Positions 9,788 to 20,349 of a stretch of 64,000 nucleotides of DNA are shown here, one piece after another; positions within the stretch are counted from its first letter, which is position 1; each line of letters starts with the position of its first letter. The position numbers were made by a program, and so were the translations under genes. This DNA is from an uncultured Clostridia bacterium (GTDB lineage: Bacteria > Bacillota > Clostridia > Oscillospirales > Ruminococcaceae): assembly GCA_945923775.1 (NCBI GenBank), contig CAMELR010000008.1, positions 1 to 64,000 of the forward strand. Direction: 5' to 3'. A model generated the notes under the pieces. That model was not told the DNA's origin. It ran no database searches and saw only the letters and a program-made list of their open reading frames with translations.

Positions 9788-11206
9788 TTAAGTATTATTT
9801 GGTTCGCAATAAAGGACTTTAGACACATTTGTAAGCCAGGAATTTCCGTTTCCTCTGTATGTACGCATCATGTTGTTTATCATCATTGTATTGCAGCTAA
9901 TTATTTTTCCGCCGGGTTTTGCAACAAAGGAGCCCAGCGAGCTTATAACATAAGGCTGGTTCTTTACCATTCCGAGATAGATCATTATATGACCGCGAAA
10001 ATATACGAGAGAACCAACAGGGGCATTTTTCAGCACCTCAAGCTTTTCCTCGTCGGTTGAGTTTTCGTCAAATGCAAAGGTAGTCATATTCTGCATATAT
10101 GCCTGAGTGCCTGCGCCTCTGGGTAAATCAAACCCAAAGCATGAAAAGATTTCGCGAACCACGCCCGAACAATCGTTTGAATGCGAAAGTCCTGCCCAGC
10201 CATATCTGTCGCCCAGCAGTTCCATTGCTAATCTTACAACATTTCCATGGGTATATGTCACATAACCTACATGGACATCTTCACTTACAGGAACAAGAAC
10301 ATACTCATCTTTGATTTTTCCGTCACTGCCGGCGGTCGGTATCTTTACTATGTAATTTGAATAGGAAACACGTCCCCTTATATTAGACGGCGCGTCCGTA
10401 GGCTTTACAAGTTCCATTTTTGTACCCATAGGGAGAATAAGTCCGGATACAGCCTCATTTCCCACATCATCGGGAAGCCGAAGCTCTCTGCCTGTGACAA
10501 CAAGGAAGTTTTCAATCTTCTGACGTTCAAGCCACTCCTTGCGCGAATCACATAAAGCAACGTATTTTTTCTCGACCCAGCCCGCATATCCGCTGAACAT
10601 TACAAAATACCAGTTCCCGTCCGAGCTTTCATGCAGAACTCGCAGAGGCAGGAATGGCATATATTCGCTTGTAACGAGAGTGTCATAGAAGTAATCGTTT
10701 TTGTCTTCACCGGCAAAATCGTTAGTCGGCATAGAACGAAGGCTCTGACGGCTTGTGGAGAATCCGTATCCTACGCTGATCTTTTCGGGTATGGCGTCAA
10801 GATTTCTCAGCTCGTAAAGCTTGTCAATGTATTCCTGAGTAATTGGTTTACCGTCAATATATGCCGTTCCGGCTAAGGGCGCTCCAAGGCATTCTATGAG
10901 GCTGCGTACAGTTTCACCGTCCACAGTGCTGGTCATTTTAATGATTGAGAGGGACTTGTCACCGACAGTTACGGTATTGGGGTGTTTCTTATTCCACTTG
11001 GCGATCTCCTTTGCAGTCATGACTACTTCATCGGCATTTTCTGATTTTTTTATCCAGTAATCCGCATCCATCATTTTCGCTGTAACGCCTGCATTCATTC
11101 TGATAAATTCATTTGAAGCCTCAGAATCACCCGCAAGCTTGAAACCGCTGAGCAGCATTGACGCTGCCAAAATACAGAGAATAATTAATGCCTTTTTCAT
11201 TTTCAT
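9788..11206 (-). CDS. SH3 + NlpC/P60 cell-wall hydrolase-like exported protein
   Basis: Signal peptide/lipobox-like N-terminus; LGDRYGWAGLSHSNDCSGVVREIF...GHIMIYLG. Confidence 0.8.
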   Translation of the reverse strand: MKMKKALIILCILAASMLLSGFKLAGDSEASNEFIRMNAGVTAKMMDADYWIKKSENADEVVMTAKEIAKWNKKHPNTVTVGDKSLSIIKMTSTVDGETVRSLIECLGAPLAGTAYIDGKPITQEYIDKLYELRNLDAIPEKISVGYGFSTSRQSLRSMPTNDFAGEDKNDYFYDTLVTSEYMPFLPLRVLHESSDGNWYFVMFSGYAGWVEKKYVALCDSRKEWLERQKIENFLVVTGRELRLPDDVGNEAVSGLILPMGTKMELVKPTDAPSNIRGRVSYSNYIVKIPTAGSDGKIKDEYVLVPVSEDVHVGYVTYTHGNVVRLAMELLGDRYGWAGLSHSNDCSGVVREIFSCFGFDLPRGAGTQAYMQNMTTFAFDENSTDEEKLEVLKNAPVGSLVYFRGHIMIYLGMVKNQPYVISSLGSFVAKPGGKIISCNTMMINNMMRTYRGNGNSWLTNVSKVLYCEPNNT

Positions 11207-11337
11207 ATTACCCAATTCCTCCTGAATTACAAGTGTTATTTTAGACCTGCAATTTGTTACTGATTTGATTTTTTGAAGCACGCCCATGCTCATTCCTGTG
11301 GCAGCTGCCACAGCGTCATCGTTTGTGAACTTTCCGA

Positions 11338-11394
11338 CCGTTTCAAAGGAGCTGAGTATTACCGGATAGAATCAACATTGCCTGAATCAACAAA
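11338..11394 (-). pseudogene. Fossil fragment of the EamA transporter gene
   Basis: tttcaaaggagctgagtatt..gatagaatcaacattgcc mirrors 9111-9153 with a 1-nt indel and a stop. Confidence 0.75.
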
Positions 11395-11407
11395 TAGCTC
11401 CCAATAT

Positions 11408-11525
11408 TATTATATCACGCAAAGGACATTGTAAGGACATCTCGGATTACAATATATGGCAATATATTGCACAAACATATTGTAGTTGAATAAGATTTTT
11501 TTGACAATGAAAAATGTACGAAAAA
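11408..11525 (-). promoter_or_regulatory. Repeated promoter element, copy B
   Basis: Reverse complement contains GATGTCCTTACAATGTCCTTTGCGTGATATAAT. Confidence 0.75.
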
Positions 11526-11594
11526 TCCTACTGCACAATCGCAAGACAATAAGCGGTATTGCCTTTGAAATATTATGAAACTCTATTTGGTAAA

Positions 11595-11631
11595 AATGAG
11601 CCGGGTGTACTTATCAAACACCAGGCTCATT
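11595..11631. terminator. Bidirectional terminator-like hairpin
   Basis: AATGAGCCgGGTGT-acttatcaa-ACACCaGGCTCATT. Confidence 0.7.
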
Positions 11632-11644
11632 CTGTTTAATTTAC

Positions 11645-11738
11645 TTATTGAATGTTAAGTATATCCGCGAACCCGGTCATATAAAAGACCTCCGTTATTT
11701 CATCACAAACGTGCGTGATAGTCATGCTTCCGGCTGTT
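11645..11738 (-). pseudogene. Fossil of a STAS-domain C-terminus
   Basis: Reads [30 protein letters not shown], matching STAS ends ..AAGGTLTVSNVCDDVMEVFDMTGFSDILSIE*. Confidence 0.85.
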
Positions 11739-12807
11739 AAAGTGAAACGGTCAGCTTGTTATCATCACCGGAAATCTTATTCACCGATTTCCTTACAATG
11801 TCCATCGACATTGCGTCCGCCTTGTCTATAAGACTGCCGTTTATCAGCTCTCCGGCGAATGTGATCTCCGTTTCGTCTTTCTGTTGTGAGTACTGAAGCG
11901 TGAACTCTACCGGCACGGATTTATCGCCAAAGCCCTTGAAAATGCAGTTGTAAATAAGCTCCTCGCACACCAGAAGCACCTTGTTTATCCGCTTCTCGTC
12001 AAACAACTGATTTTTGAGGAAATTCTCGACCTCCGCATTAAACGCATACAGATCGAATTTCTTGTCCTCAATGGTGTAGTTGCAAGTGCGTATTTTGTAG
12101 ATAAACTGCTTTGTTTTTTCTTTCTGCGGGTTCTCGAAAATCTGCTGGGGTGTGCCGTCCTCGTAGATACCCTTTTCGTCCATGTAGAACACCCGGTTGG
12201 ACACGTTCTTTGCGAAATTCATCTCGTGGGTGACGATCATCATGGTCATGCCCTGTGAAGCCAGCTTGCGTATTACCGCCAGAACCTCGCTTACCATTGT
12301 CGGGTCAAGCGCGGAGGTCGGCTCGTCGAACAGCACTATGTCCGGGTGCATTGCGAGGGTGCGGGCGATTGCTACACGCTGCTTCTGACCGCCGGAAAGC
12401 TCGTCCGGGTAATTCAGCGCTTTGTGCGCCAGACCTACCATGTCCAGCAGCTTCATGCCCTCATCGTATGCCTCCTGCCGGGATTTTTTCAGCAGGTTCA
12501 CAGGTCCAAGCATGATGTTTTCGATTATCATCAAATGCGAGAACAGGTTAAACGACTGGAACACCATTCCCATTTTCAAGCGCAGCTTGTTTACGTCCGC
12601 TTTTTTGTCCAGAATGTCCTGTCCCTCGATAAGAATTCTGCCGGATGTAGGCTGTTCAAGCAGGTTAAGGCAGCGCATAAATGTACTTTTGCCGCAGCCG
12701 GACGGACCTATTATCGACACCACATCGCCCTTATGTATCTCAGTGCTGACGTTCTCCAGCACGCTGAAATCATCGTATCTCTTGCAGAGGTTTTCTACCT
12801 TTATCAC
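11737..12807 (-). CDS. Amino-acid ABC transporter ATPase with C-terminal HATPase_c_2-like domain
   Basis: Walker [43 protein letters not shown], then ~120-aa tail [19 protein letters not shown]. Confidence 0.85.
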   Translation of the reverse strand: MIKVENLCKRYDDFSVLENVSTEIHKGDVVSIIGPSGCGKSTFMRCLNLLEQPTSGRILIEGQDILDKKADVNKLRLKMGMVFQSFNLFSHLMIIENIMLGPVNLLKKSRQEAYDEGMKLLDMVGLAHKALNYPDELSGGQKQRVAIARTLAMHPDIVLFDEPTSALDPTMVSEVLAVIRKLASQGMTMMIVTHEMNFAKNVSNRVFYMDEKGIYEDGTPQQIFENPQKEKTKQFIYKIRTCNYTIEDKKFDLYAFNAEVENFLKNQLFDEKRINKVLLVCEELIYNCIFKGFGDKSVPVEFTLQYSQQKDETEITFAGELINGSLIDKADAMSMDIVRKSVNKISGDDNKLTVSL

Positions 12808-15800
12808 TTGACTTCAACTCCTTTCACGATTCTCTTTCTGCGCTTCGGATCTATCTTCTTTTCTAGGACGTTCAGCAGAACTATAAAGATATATGTTACG
12901 ACAAAGTAAATTATTGCAGTCGCAATAAGCGGGAAGAATGCTTCGTATGTGCGGCTTCTGATTATGTCGCTGACCTTAGTTAAATCCTGAATTGCGATAT
13001 AACCCACGATTGACGTTGACTTAACCAGCGAAATAAACTCGCCCTTGTACACCGGAAGCGCATTTCTCGCTGCCTGCGGGAAAATTATCTTGATAAATAC
13101 TTGGAACTTATTAAAGCCCATTGCGGAAGCCGCTTCTATCTGCCCCTTATCCACGGAGTCGATAGCCGTCTTGAATATCTGGGAGGTGTATGCGCCGAGG
13201 TTCAGCGCAAAGCCGATTATAGCTACGATTATCGCGCTTATGTCGAAATCCTTGAACACTATATAGTACAAAATCATCAGCAGAACTACAATAGGCGTAC
13301 CTTGTAACAGTCGCACATAAACCTTTGCAGGAATGTTCGCGATTTTGCGCTTAGACCGCAGCAGAGCGCATATTACACCGCCCCACAGCGAACCTATAAC
13401 AAACGCACACAGCGAAATAAGTATCGTTACGCCCAGACCATTCAGCACCAGCTTCCAGCGGTTTTCGGTGATGAAGGTGCGGGTGAAGCTATCCTTTAAG
13501 CCGCTCCAGAAGGACTCCCGGCCGGATTTTGTGATTTCGGTTTCATCAGTGGCTGCGACCATTGTGTCAGCCTTTCTCATGATAAGCACCTGCGGGTTGT
13601 CGAAATACGGATCGGTGAAATCGACCATCTGCCTGCGCTCCTCGGTGGCGGACACGTTGGATATTACCACGTCAACTATGCCGCTTTCAAGCGCAGGGAT
13701 AAGCCCTGAGAAGCTCATGTCCATGTACTCCACGCGCATTCCCATGTCGTAAGCCATGCGCTCAATAAGCTCGCTGTCCAGACCGGAGAAAACGTCGTCA
13801 GCGATAAAGCACATAGGCTCGCGGTTCGCCGCAACGCCAATGGTAAGCACAGGCGCGTCATCTCCCGGCTTCGGAACATCGCTCATGGAATATCCCGGCT
13901 TCTCGCCGTTGCTGCCAAACCAGTTGGCGAGAATCTTGTCCATAGTGCCGTCCGACTTGTACTGTGCCAGCAGGTCGTTCAGTGTGTCAAGCAGCTCGGT
14001 GTTGCCCTTCTTCACGGCGATGGAAACGTTCTCAGCCATCATTACCTTGTCGGGGACGTAAAGAACATCGTTTTTGTTCTCAAAGTTCTTCGCGGTGGAG
14101 TAGGGAGTCATTACGAAATCCACCTTGTTCGCTTTCAGAGCCTCTACCGCGTCACCGATCGAATCAAACTCCAGCACCTCAGAATTCGGGTAGGTTTCCG
14201 CAAGATAGGTAGCGGCGGTAGTTCCCTGCATTACGCCGAAATTAGCAGTCTGTAGCTTTTGATCGAGGTCTTCGTCACCTTCGACTGTCTGCTCGGTATT
14301 CACAGCCGCTGCGAAAGTGAGGTTTTCTTCAGTCTTTTTCGCAAGGACTATGTTGGGATTGTCAAAATAAGGAACCGTGAAGTCAACCACCTGACGGCGT
14401 TCCTCTGACGCTCCCATGTTGGCAAATACGATGTCAACCTTTCCGCTTTCAAGTGCGGGAAGAAGCGCAGAGAAGCTCATATCAGTGAACTCAACGCGCA
14501 TTCCCAGCTCGTATGCCATACGCTCCGCAAGTTCCGGGTCAAGCCCGACTATCTCGTTTTCTCCACGGATAAAGCTGGTAGGCTCTCTGTTCGCAGCAAC
14601 GCCGACCTTCAGCACCGGAGCGTCCTCGCCCAGCCGCGGGATACTTGTGGTATCGTTAGCGGCGTTATCGCTTACCCAGTTGTTGATTATCTTGTCCATC
14701 GTGCCGTCCTCGATGAACCGAGTCAGTACCTCGTTATACTGCGCAAGGCGATCATCGCCCTTTTTTACCGGGGCATAAGCGGAGGTATCCGCTGAGCCGA
14801 GGATATTCGTGTCGATTACACACAGCGTGTCCTTGTTGTTCTTGGCAAAGTTGACCGCGGTGGAGCGCGAGGTTATAACATAGTCTATCTTTCCGGCTTT
14901 AAGTGCTTCAACAGAGCTGCTAAGCTCGTCATATTCAAGCACCGTTGCGTTCGGGAACAGCTTCTCTACCGCAGGTATCGCCTTGGAGCCGGTCATTAAA
15001 CCTATCTCAGCTTCGTTCAATGCGTCCTCGATAGTCCTTGTGGGAGCTGCGGCGTCAATGCCGTTCAGCAGCTCCGGCGCAACTCTGTCCTCCCGCACCA
15101 GCAGAGTGACCTCACCGGCGTAGGTGACATCGCAGAAATCAACGCTCTTCTTGCGCTCGTCCGTGATGGAGATAGGGCCGGCGGCAAGGTCAGCCTTGCC
15201 AGTGGTAACGGTTTCGACAATGGTATCGAACGAAACCACGATATATTCAGCCTTGATGTCCAGAAGGTCAAATATCTGGTTGCACAGCGCAATATCATAA
15301 CCTATGACCTCGCCCTCGCCGTTCATATAGGACATCGGTTCAAACGAAACGTCAACCGCTATCTTTACTGTGCCGTTCGCTCCGGTGGACTTCTGCGGCT
15401 CTACGACCGGGTCGCTTACCGGATTATTTATCCAGTAGTCCTCCAGTTCCTTGGTCTTGCCGGAATCCTTAAGCTGCCGGAGCGCAGAGTTCACCTTTTC
15501 TACCAGCTCGCTTCCTTTTGGGAAGATATAGCCATAATCGTCAATTTCTACTGCTATCGGGAAGGGCTTAAGCTCGGTGTTCACCGCAGCCGCCTTGTAG
15601 GCTACCGGCTTGTCCATAGCAACTGCGGCAGCCTTATTGGTTTTTACCGCTTCAATTGCCGCTCCGTAGTCCTTGACCCAGGATATCTGAGTATTGCCGA
15701 TATTTTTCTGAATCGGTGCGTCAAGCGCTCCGCCGGAAAGTATGGCGATCGTTTCCCCCGTAAAATCTTCGAGGGAGCCGAATTTTTTCGCGTCGGTTTT

Positions 15801-15878
15801 ATTGTTCCCGGCGCACCCGGTCAGCATGGTAATGCCCATAAGCATCGCCAGCAGTACCGCAAGTATTTTTTTGTGCAT
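12804..15878 (-). CDS. Multi-domain amino-acid SBP-permease fusion (four SBP-like segments + permease)
   Basis: Lipoprotein signal LTGCAGN; repeated SBP_bac_3 segments ([44 protein letters not shown]), C-terminal HisM-like permease. Confidence 0.85.
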   Translation of the reverse strand: MHKKILAVLLAMLMGITMLTGCAGNNKTDAKKFGSLEDFTGETIAILSGGALDAPIQKNIGNTQISWVKDYGAAIEAVKTNKAAAVAMDKPVAYKAAAVNTELKPFPIAVEIDDYGYIFPKGSELVEKVNSALRQLKDSGKTKELEDYWINNPVSDPVVEPQKSTGANGTVKIAVDVSFEPMSYMNGEGEVIGYDIALCNQIFDLLDIKAEYIVVSFDTIVETVTTGKADLAAGPISITDERKKSVDFCDVTYAGEVTLLVREDRVAPELLNGIDAAAPTRTIEDALNEAEIGLMTGSKAIPAVEKLFPNATVLEYDELSSSVEALKAGKIDYVITSRSTAVNFAKNNKDTLCVIDTNILGSADTSAYAPVKKGDDRLAQYNEVLTRFIEDGTMDKIINNWVSDNAANDTTSIPRLGEDAPVLKVGVAANREPTSFIRGENEIVGLDPELAERMAYELGMRVEFTDMSFSALLPALESGKVDIVFANMGASEERRQVVDFTVPYFDNPNIVLAKKTEENLTFAAAVNTEQTVEGDEDLDQKLQTANFGVMQGTTAATYLAETYPNSEVLEFDSIGDAVEALKANKVDFVMTPYSTAKNFENKNDVLYVPDKVMMAENVSIAVKKGNTELLDTLNDLLAQYKSDGTMDKILANWFGSNGEKPGYSMSDVPKPGDDAPVLTIGVAANREPMCFIADDVFSGLDSELIERMAYDMGMRVEYMDMSFSGLIPALESGIVDVVISNVSATEERRQMVDFTDPYFDNPQVLIMRKADTMVAATDETEITKSGRESFWSGLKDSFTRTFITENRWKLVLNGLGVTILISLCAFVIGSLWGGVICALLRSKRKIANIPAKVYVRLLQGTPIVVLLMILYYIVFKDFDISAIIVAIIGFALNLGAYTSQIFKTAIDSVDKGQIEAASAMGFNKFQVFIKIIFPQAARNALPVYKGEFISLVKSTSIVGYIAIQDLTKVSDIIRSRTYEAFFPLIATAIIYFVVTYIFIVLLNVLEKKIDPKRRKRIVKGVEVK

Positions 15879-15904
15879 AGCTTACCTCCGCTATCATTTT
15901 TTTG

Positions 15905-16022
15905 ATATATCAAAGCATTACTGCAACAGCGTCCGGGAAATATTATTCGCCGTCCTTGTCTGCAAATGCTGCGGTGAATGAACCGGTCATTGTATCTCTT
16001 GCAGAGTATTCTGCCTTTATCA
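15905..16022 (-). pseudogene. Mosaic fossil: DUF4430 gene fragment joined to 5' end of the ABC ATPase gene
   Basis: ctgcaacagcgtccgggaaatat.att.g..gcc.tcgtctgcaaa matches ~18956-19000; tgtatctcttgcagag..ttctNcctttatcacttgacttcaactcct matches 12776-12823. Confidence 0.75.
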
Positions 16023-18281
16023 CTTGACTTCAACTCCTCTCACAACTCTCTTTCTGCGCTTCGGGTCGATTTTCTTTTCGAGGACGTTCAGCAGAACTAT
16101 GAAGATGTAGGTCACAACAAAGTAAATTATTGCGGTTGCAATAAGCGGGAAGAACGCCTCGTATGTGCGGCTTCTGATGATGTCGCTGACCTTTGTCAAA
16201 TCCTGAATTGCGATATAGCCCACGATCGACGTTGACTTAACCAGCGAAATAAATTCGCCCTTGTAAACCGGCAGAGCGTTCCGCGCCGCCTGCGGGAAGA
16301 TGATCTTGATTAATACTTGGAATTTGTTGAAGCCCATTGCCGAAGCCGCTTCAATTTGACCCTTGTCAACGGAGTCGATAGCCGTCTTGAATATCTGTGA
16401 GGTATACGCGCCGAGGTTCAGAGCAAAGCCGATTATAGCTACGATTATCGCAGAAATATCCACGCTCTTGAACACTATGTAATACAATATCATCAGCAGA
16501 ACCACGATAGGCGTACCCTGCAACAACCTCACATAAACCTTTGCGGGAATGTTTGCGATTTTCCGCTTAGACCGCATCAGAGCGCAGATAACCCCACCCC
16601 AAAGCGAACCTATAACGAATGCGCAAAGTGAAATAAGGATAGTTATGCCCAGACCGTTAAGCACCAGCTTCCAGCGGTTTTCGGTAATGAAGGTGCGGGT
16701 GAAGCTGGCTTTTATACTGTCAATGAAGCTTTCGGAAACCGTTTCCTCCACAGTGGCGGTACTTGCTGCAAGGAAAACATAGGGATTTTCAAAATACGGA
16801 ACAGAAAAATCAACTATCTGACGGCGTTCCTCGGTGGCACCCATATTTGATATAGCAAAATCCACCTTGCCGCTTTCAAGAGACGGAAGAAGTGCGGCAA
16901 AATTCATATCGACAAACTCAACGTGCATTCCCATATCGTATGCGATACGCTCGGCAAGCTCTGCGTCAAGACCGCATATCTCGTTTTCTCCGCGGACAAA
17001 GCACATAGGCTCTCTGTCTGCCGCAACTCCCACTTTCCATACGGGCGTATCGGTATTACGCGGGATAATGCTTGTATCATTCGCAGCCGTATCGCTCACC
17101 CAGTTGGCGATTATCTTATCCATTGTACCGTCATTCAGATAACGGGTTATTATTTCATTGATCTCGTCAAGACGTTCATATCCCTTACGCACCGCCGCAG
17201 CTGCCGAAGTATCTGCCTGATTCAGATATTTTTCCTCTACTACACGCAGCTTGCCTTTATTGTTTTTGACAAAATTAGTTCCAATAGTGCGTGATGTTAT
17301 CACATAATCGATCTTGTTTGCTTTAACGGCTTCAACGGCGCTGCTAAAATTATCAAACTCCAATACTACTGCTTCGGGATAATATTTTTCAATTCCGGCT
17401 ATTGCTTTTGAACCTGTCAATGCGCCGATTTTGGAGCCGTTTATATTGTCGGCGACATTCTCCCCGCCTCCGGTCTTTTCAGAAGCCGCAGTGCCGTTGC
17501 TTTTTATCGCTGCCTTTATCGGGGTGGTATAATATGGCTGAGAAAAGTCAATGCTTTCCGCACGCTCGGGAGTTTTGTTAAGTTCATTGAGAATTACGTC
17601 CGCTTTGCCGGAATCAAGTGTAGGGATAAGTGCGTCGAAGCTCATGGTTTCAATGCTGATGTCCATGTTGAGGTAATACGCAAGCCGGGTGCCCAATTCA
17701 ATATCCAGACCCATGACCTCGCCGTCTGCCCCGAAGAACGTGAAACACGGAACAAGTCCCTCGGTGGCTATTTTCAGCGTTCCGACAGGATTTTCAGGCT
17801 TATCCAGCTCCGGCATACGCTGAGCCCCGCCGTCTACCCAGCGGCATTTCATGTCGGCAAGAGTGCCGTCTGCCTCCGCTTCGGCAATGAATTCGTTTAT
17901 TCTGGCTTCAAGCTCTGAATTGCCCTTTTTTATTCCAACTGCGACCTCTGCATAAGCGATAGGCTCGTCAAGTATGGTAATATCGGGATTGCTTTCAGCA
18001 TACTGCTTGATGACGTGTTCCGTATGAACGAATGCGTCCAGCTGACCTGATGAAAGCGCTGTAAATCCATCGCTGATTATAGGATAATAGAATATTTGTG
18101 CGTCAGTGAAGTATTCCTCGGCAGCCCGCATTGCAGCGGTGCCCTGTACTATGCCGACCTTCATTCCCGGCGAATTAAGTTCCTCCACAGAGCTTATTTC
18201 CTTTTTCGCCCCGGAACAGCCTGTAAAGAGTCCTGCACACAGTACGAGTGCAGAAAAAAACGTAAATATCCTTTTTTTCAT
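16020..18281 (-). CDS. Paralogous amino-acid SBP-permease fusion
   Basis: Lipobox LFTGCSGA; SBP segments; permease C-terminus almost identical to 12804..15878. Confidence 0.85.
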   Translation of the reverse strand: MKKRIFTFFSALVLCAGLFTGCSGAKKEISSVEELNSPGMKVGIVQGTAAMRAAEEYFTDAQIFYYPIISDGFTALSSGQLDAFVHTEHVIKQYAESNPDITILDEPIAYAEVAVGIKKGNSELEARINEFIAEAEADGTLADMKCRWVDGGAQRMPELDKPENPVGTLKIATEGLVPCFTFFGADGEVMGLDIELGTRLAYYLNMDISIETMSFDALIPTLDSGKADVILNELNKTPERAESIDFSQPYYTTPIKAAIKSNGTAASEKTGGGENVADNINGSKIGALTGSKAIAGIEKYYPEAVVLEFDNFSSAVEAVKANKIDYVITSRTIGTNFVKNNKGKLRVVEEKYLNQADTSAAAAVRKGYERLDEINEIITRYLNDGTMDKIIANWVSDTAANDTSIIPRNTDTPVWKVGVAADREPMCFVRGENEICGLDAELAERIAYDMGMHVEFVDMNFAALLPSLESGKVDFAISNMGATEERRQIVDFSVPYFENPYVFLAASTATVEETVSESFIDSIKASFTRTFITENRWKLVLNGLGITILISLCAFVIGSLWGGVICALMRSKRKIANIPAKVYVRLLQGTPIVVLLMILYYIVFKSVDISAIIVAIIGFALNLGAYTSQIFKTAIDSVDKGQIEAASAMGFNKFQVLIKIIFPQAARNALPVYKGEFISLVKSTSIVGYIAIQDLTKVSDIIRSRTYEAFFPLIATAIIYFVVTYIFIVLLNVLEKKIDPKRRKRVVRGVEVK

Positions 18282-18408
18282 GTTACCCTCCGTGAAAGAT
18301 CAGCCTTTTCCGAATAATCTTCGACATCGTTACACATTCTGCCGAAAAGCAAGAAAGCGGTCTGCACCGCATAATGCCACGAATGCAGACCGTCAAAACA
18401 GTATGTTA

Positions 18409-19248
18409 TTATCTGCGCTTTCTGCTGAGTGCTATGCCTGCACCGGCAAGCACAGTTATTGCAGACGCTGCCGCGATACCCTCAACGCCGGTGTCGGGAG
18501 AGCCTTTATCCTCTTCAGCCACCGGAGTATTGTCGGGTTCAACTGCGCTGATTTCACCGCTGAGTAACCTATTTGCGCTGTCAACGGCTATATCTATGTC
18601 CTCCTGAGTGGATTCGTATATGGCGAGCGCCTCCATTGCACTGGTGTATATGGGATCGTCTGTTTTGCCAGCTTCCTTTATCTCGGCGCAAGCCTTGATA
18701 AGCTCTGCCTTATTCGTCAGCGGTTTGAGTGCTGCGCTGCCGCCCAGCGAGGAATAGTCAAGACCGAGGTCTGCGCCGCCACAGTATACCGTGAATTCAT
18801 AGCAGATCACATCGCCGTCAACAGGGGTGTATTCCCTGATATTCTCCTGTGCCAGCTCGTCGTTCAGGAACCAGAGCCACAGGCTGTCGGAGGTGTAATC
18901 CCCCATGCCGAGATAGCCCTCGGTCGCTCTGCCGGAAACCTCCGGGCAGACATCTGCAACAGCGTCCGGGAAATATGATTCGACGCCCTCGTCTGCAAAA
19001 GAAGATATAAAGTTGCCGTTATCGTCCAGCGTATAGTCAGCTACTCTCTCGACAATATCCAGCCCGGTGTCGCCCTCATAGAAAGCCACCTTAGTGGGCT
19101 GTACAGTGAATCCCTGACCGATAGTGGTCTTATCTGCCATGAAATACACATAGCCAGCAGGAGTGTCCTCTGCACAGGCGCATACTGAAAGTAATCCGGC
19201 CGCCATTGCCGATGCTGCTACCGCAGAAATAAATCTTCTGATGTTCAT
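18409..19248 (-). CDS. Exported protein with DUF4430-like region and C-terminal sorting-signal-like tail
   Basis: Signal peptide MNIRRFISAVAASAMAAGLLSVCACA; C-terminus SPDTGVEGIAAASAITVLAGAGIALSRKRR. Confidence 0.65.
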   Translation of the reverse strand: MNIRRFISAVAASAMAAGLLSVCACAEDTPAGYVYFMADKTTIGQGFTVQPTKVAFYEGDTGLDIVERVADYTLDDNGNFISSFADEGVESYFPDAVADVCPEVSGRATEGYLGMGDYTSDSLWLWFLNDELAQENIREYTPVDGDVICYEFTVYCGGADLGLDYSSLGGSAALKPLTNKAELIKACAEIKEAGKTDDPIYTSAMEALAIYESTQEDIDIAVDSANRLLSGEISAVEPDNTPVAEEDKGSPDTGVEGIAAASAITVLAGAGIALSRKRR

Positions 19249-19296
19249 TTTCTGTTCCTCCATAGTCTGATTATCAAGTGAATCTCTCACTTAATT

Positions 19297-19410
19297 TTAT
19301 TATATCATACAAGGGACATTGTAAGGACATCTTAAATAACAAACTCTGGAAAAATATTACACAAATTTGTCTAAGCTGAAATATATTTTTTTGGTAATGA
19401 AAAATAAGTG
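19297..19410 (-). promoter_or_regulatory. Repeated promoter element, copy C
   Basis: Reverse complement contains GATGTCCTTACAATGTCCCTTGTATGATATAAT. Confidence 0.75.
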
Positions 19411-19418
19411 TGGAAAAG

Positions 19419-19447
19419 TTGACAAGCACACTAGAATTTGCTATAAT
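19419..19447 (+). promoter_or_regulatory. Consensus sigma-A promoter for response regulator/NHLP operon
   Basis: TTGACA-N17-TATAAT. Confidence 0.85.
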
Positions 19448-19509
19448 CAAAAATGAGTATCTATACATTGGGTACTTTTTATGTTTTTTATCAAAAACGG
19501 GGGTAGAAA

Positions 19510-20328
19510 ATGTATATATTGGCAGTAGATGATGAGCTTCATGCTCTTAACTTTCTCGTAAATGAGCTGAATACGGTGTTTCCCGGCTGTGAGATACACG
19601 GTGAACAACGTGCTTCCGAAGCGCTGAAATGGGTTCAGAGCCTTGACAACTGCGATGAGCTTCGCTATGCGTTTCTGGATATACAAATAGATAATTCCAG
19701 TGGACTGGAGCTTGCAAGACAACTGAAAATGATATGTCCGGATATAGTGCTGATATTTTGCACAGCATACAGCGAATATGCACTTGACGCATTCAATCTG
19801 TATGCCAAGGGGTATTTATTGAAGCCTGTCCGTGCCGAAGATATACGCCGGGTGTTAGACGAAATGGTGACTGATTGGCGCACGGAGCAAAACCAGCTTC
19901 CGCGGGATATTCGGGTGAGGACATTTGGTCATTTTGAGGTTTTTGTGGACGGAAAAGTGCTTGAATTCAAGCGGCAGAAAGCAAAGGAGCTTCTGGCATT
20001 ACTCGTAGACAGGCATGGCGCAGCTATTTCTACAAAGGAAATAGCTGCGATACTTTGGGAAGATTACGACTACAATCCTCATACCAAAAACAAAACGACA
20101 TCTATGGTTTCATTCCTACGGAAAGCGCTGAATTCAGCAGGGATAGGTGACATTCTCATCAAGGGCTGGAATCAGCTGGCGGTGGACATTTCAAAGATAA
20201 AATGCGACGCCTACGACTACGAAAATATGGACGTTGCTGCGATAAATTCTTTCCACGGTGAGTACATGACAAATTATTCATGGGCAGAATTCACTACCGG
20301 TAAATATACGCAGATGAAAAACACATAA
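19510..20328 (+). CDS. Response regulator with SARP/OmpR-like winged-helix output domain
   Basis: Receiver MYILAVDDELHALNFL...FLDIQIDNSSGLELARQLK; output RVRTFGHFEVFVDGKVLEFKRQKAKELLALLVDRHG. Confidence 0.8.
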   Translation: MYILAVDDELHALNFLVNELNTVFPGCEIHGEQRASEALKWVQSLDNCDELRYAFLDIQIDNSSGLELARQLKMICPDIVLIFCTAYSEYALDAFNLYAKGYLLKPVRAEDIRRVLDEMVTDWRTEQNQLPRDIRVRTFGHFEVFVDGKVLEFKRQKAKELLALLVDRHGAAISTKEIAAILWEDYDYNPHTKNKTTSMVSFLRKALNSAGIGDILIKGWNQLAVDISKIKCDAYDYENMDVAAINSFHGEYMTNYSWAEFTTGKYTQMKNT

Positions 20329-20349
20329 AGAATAAGCGAGGAAACTACT

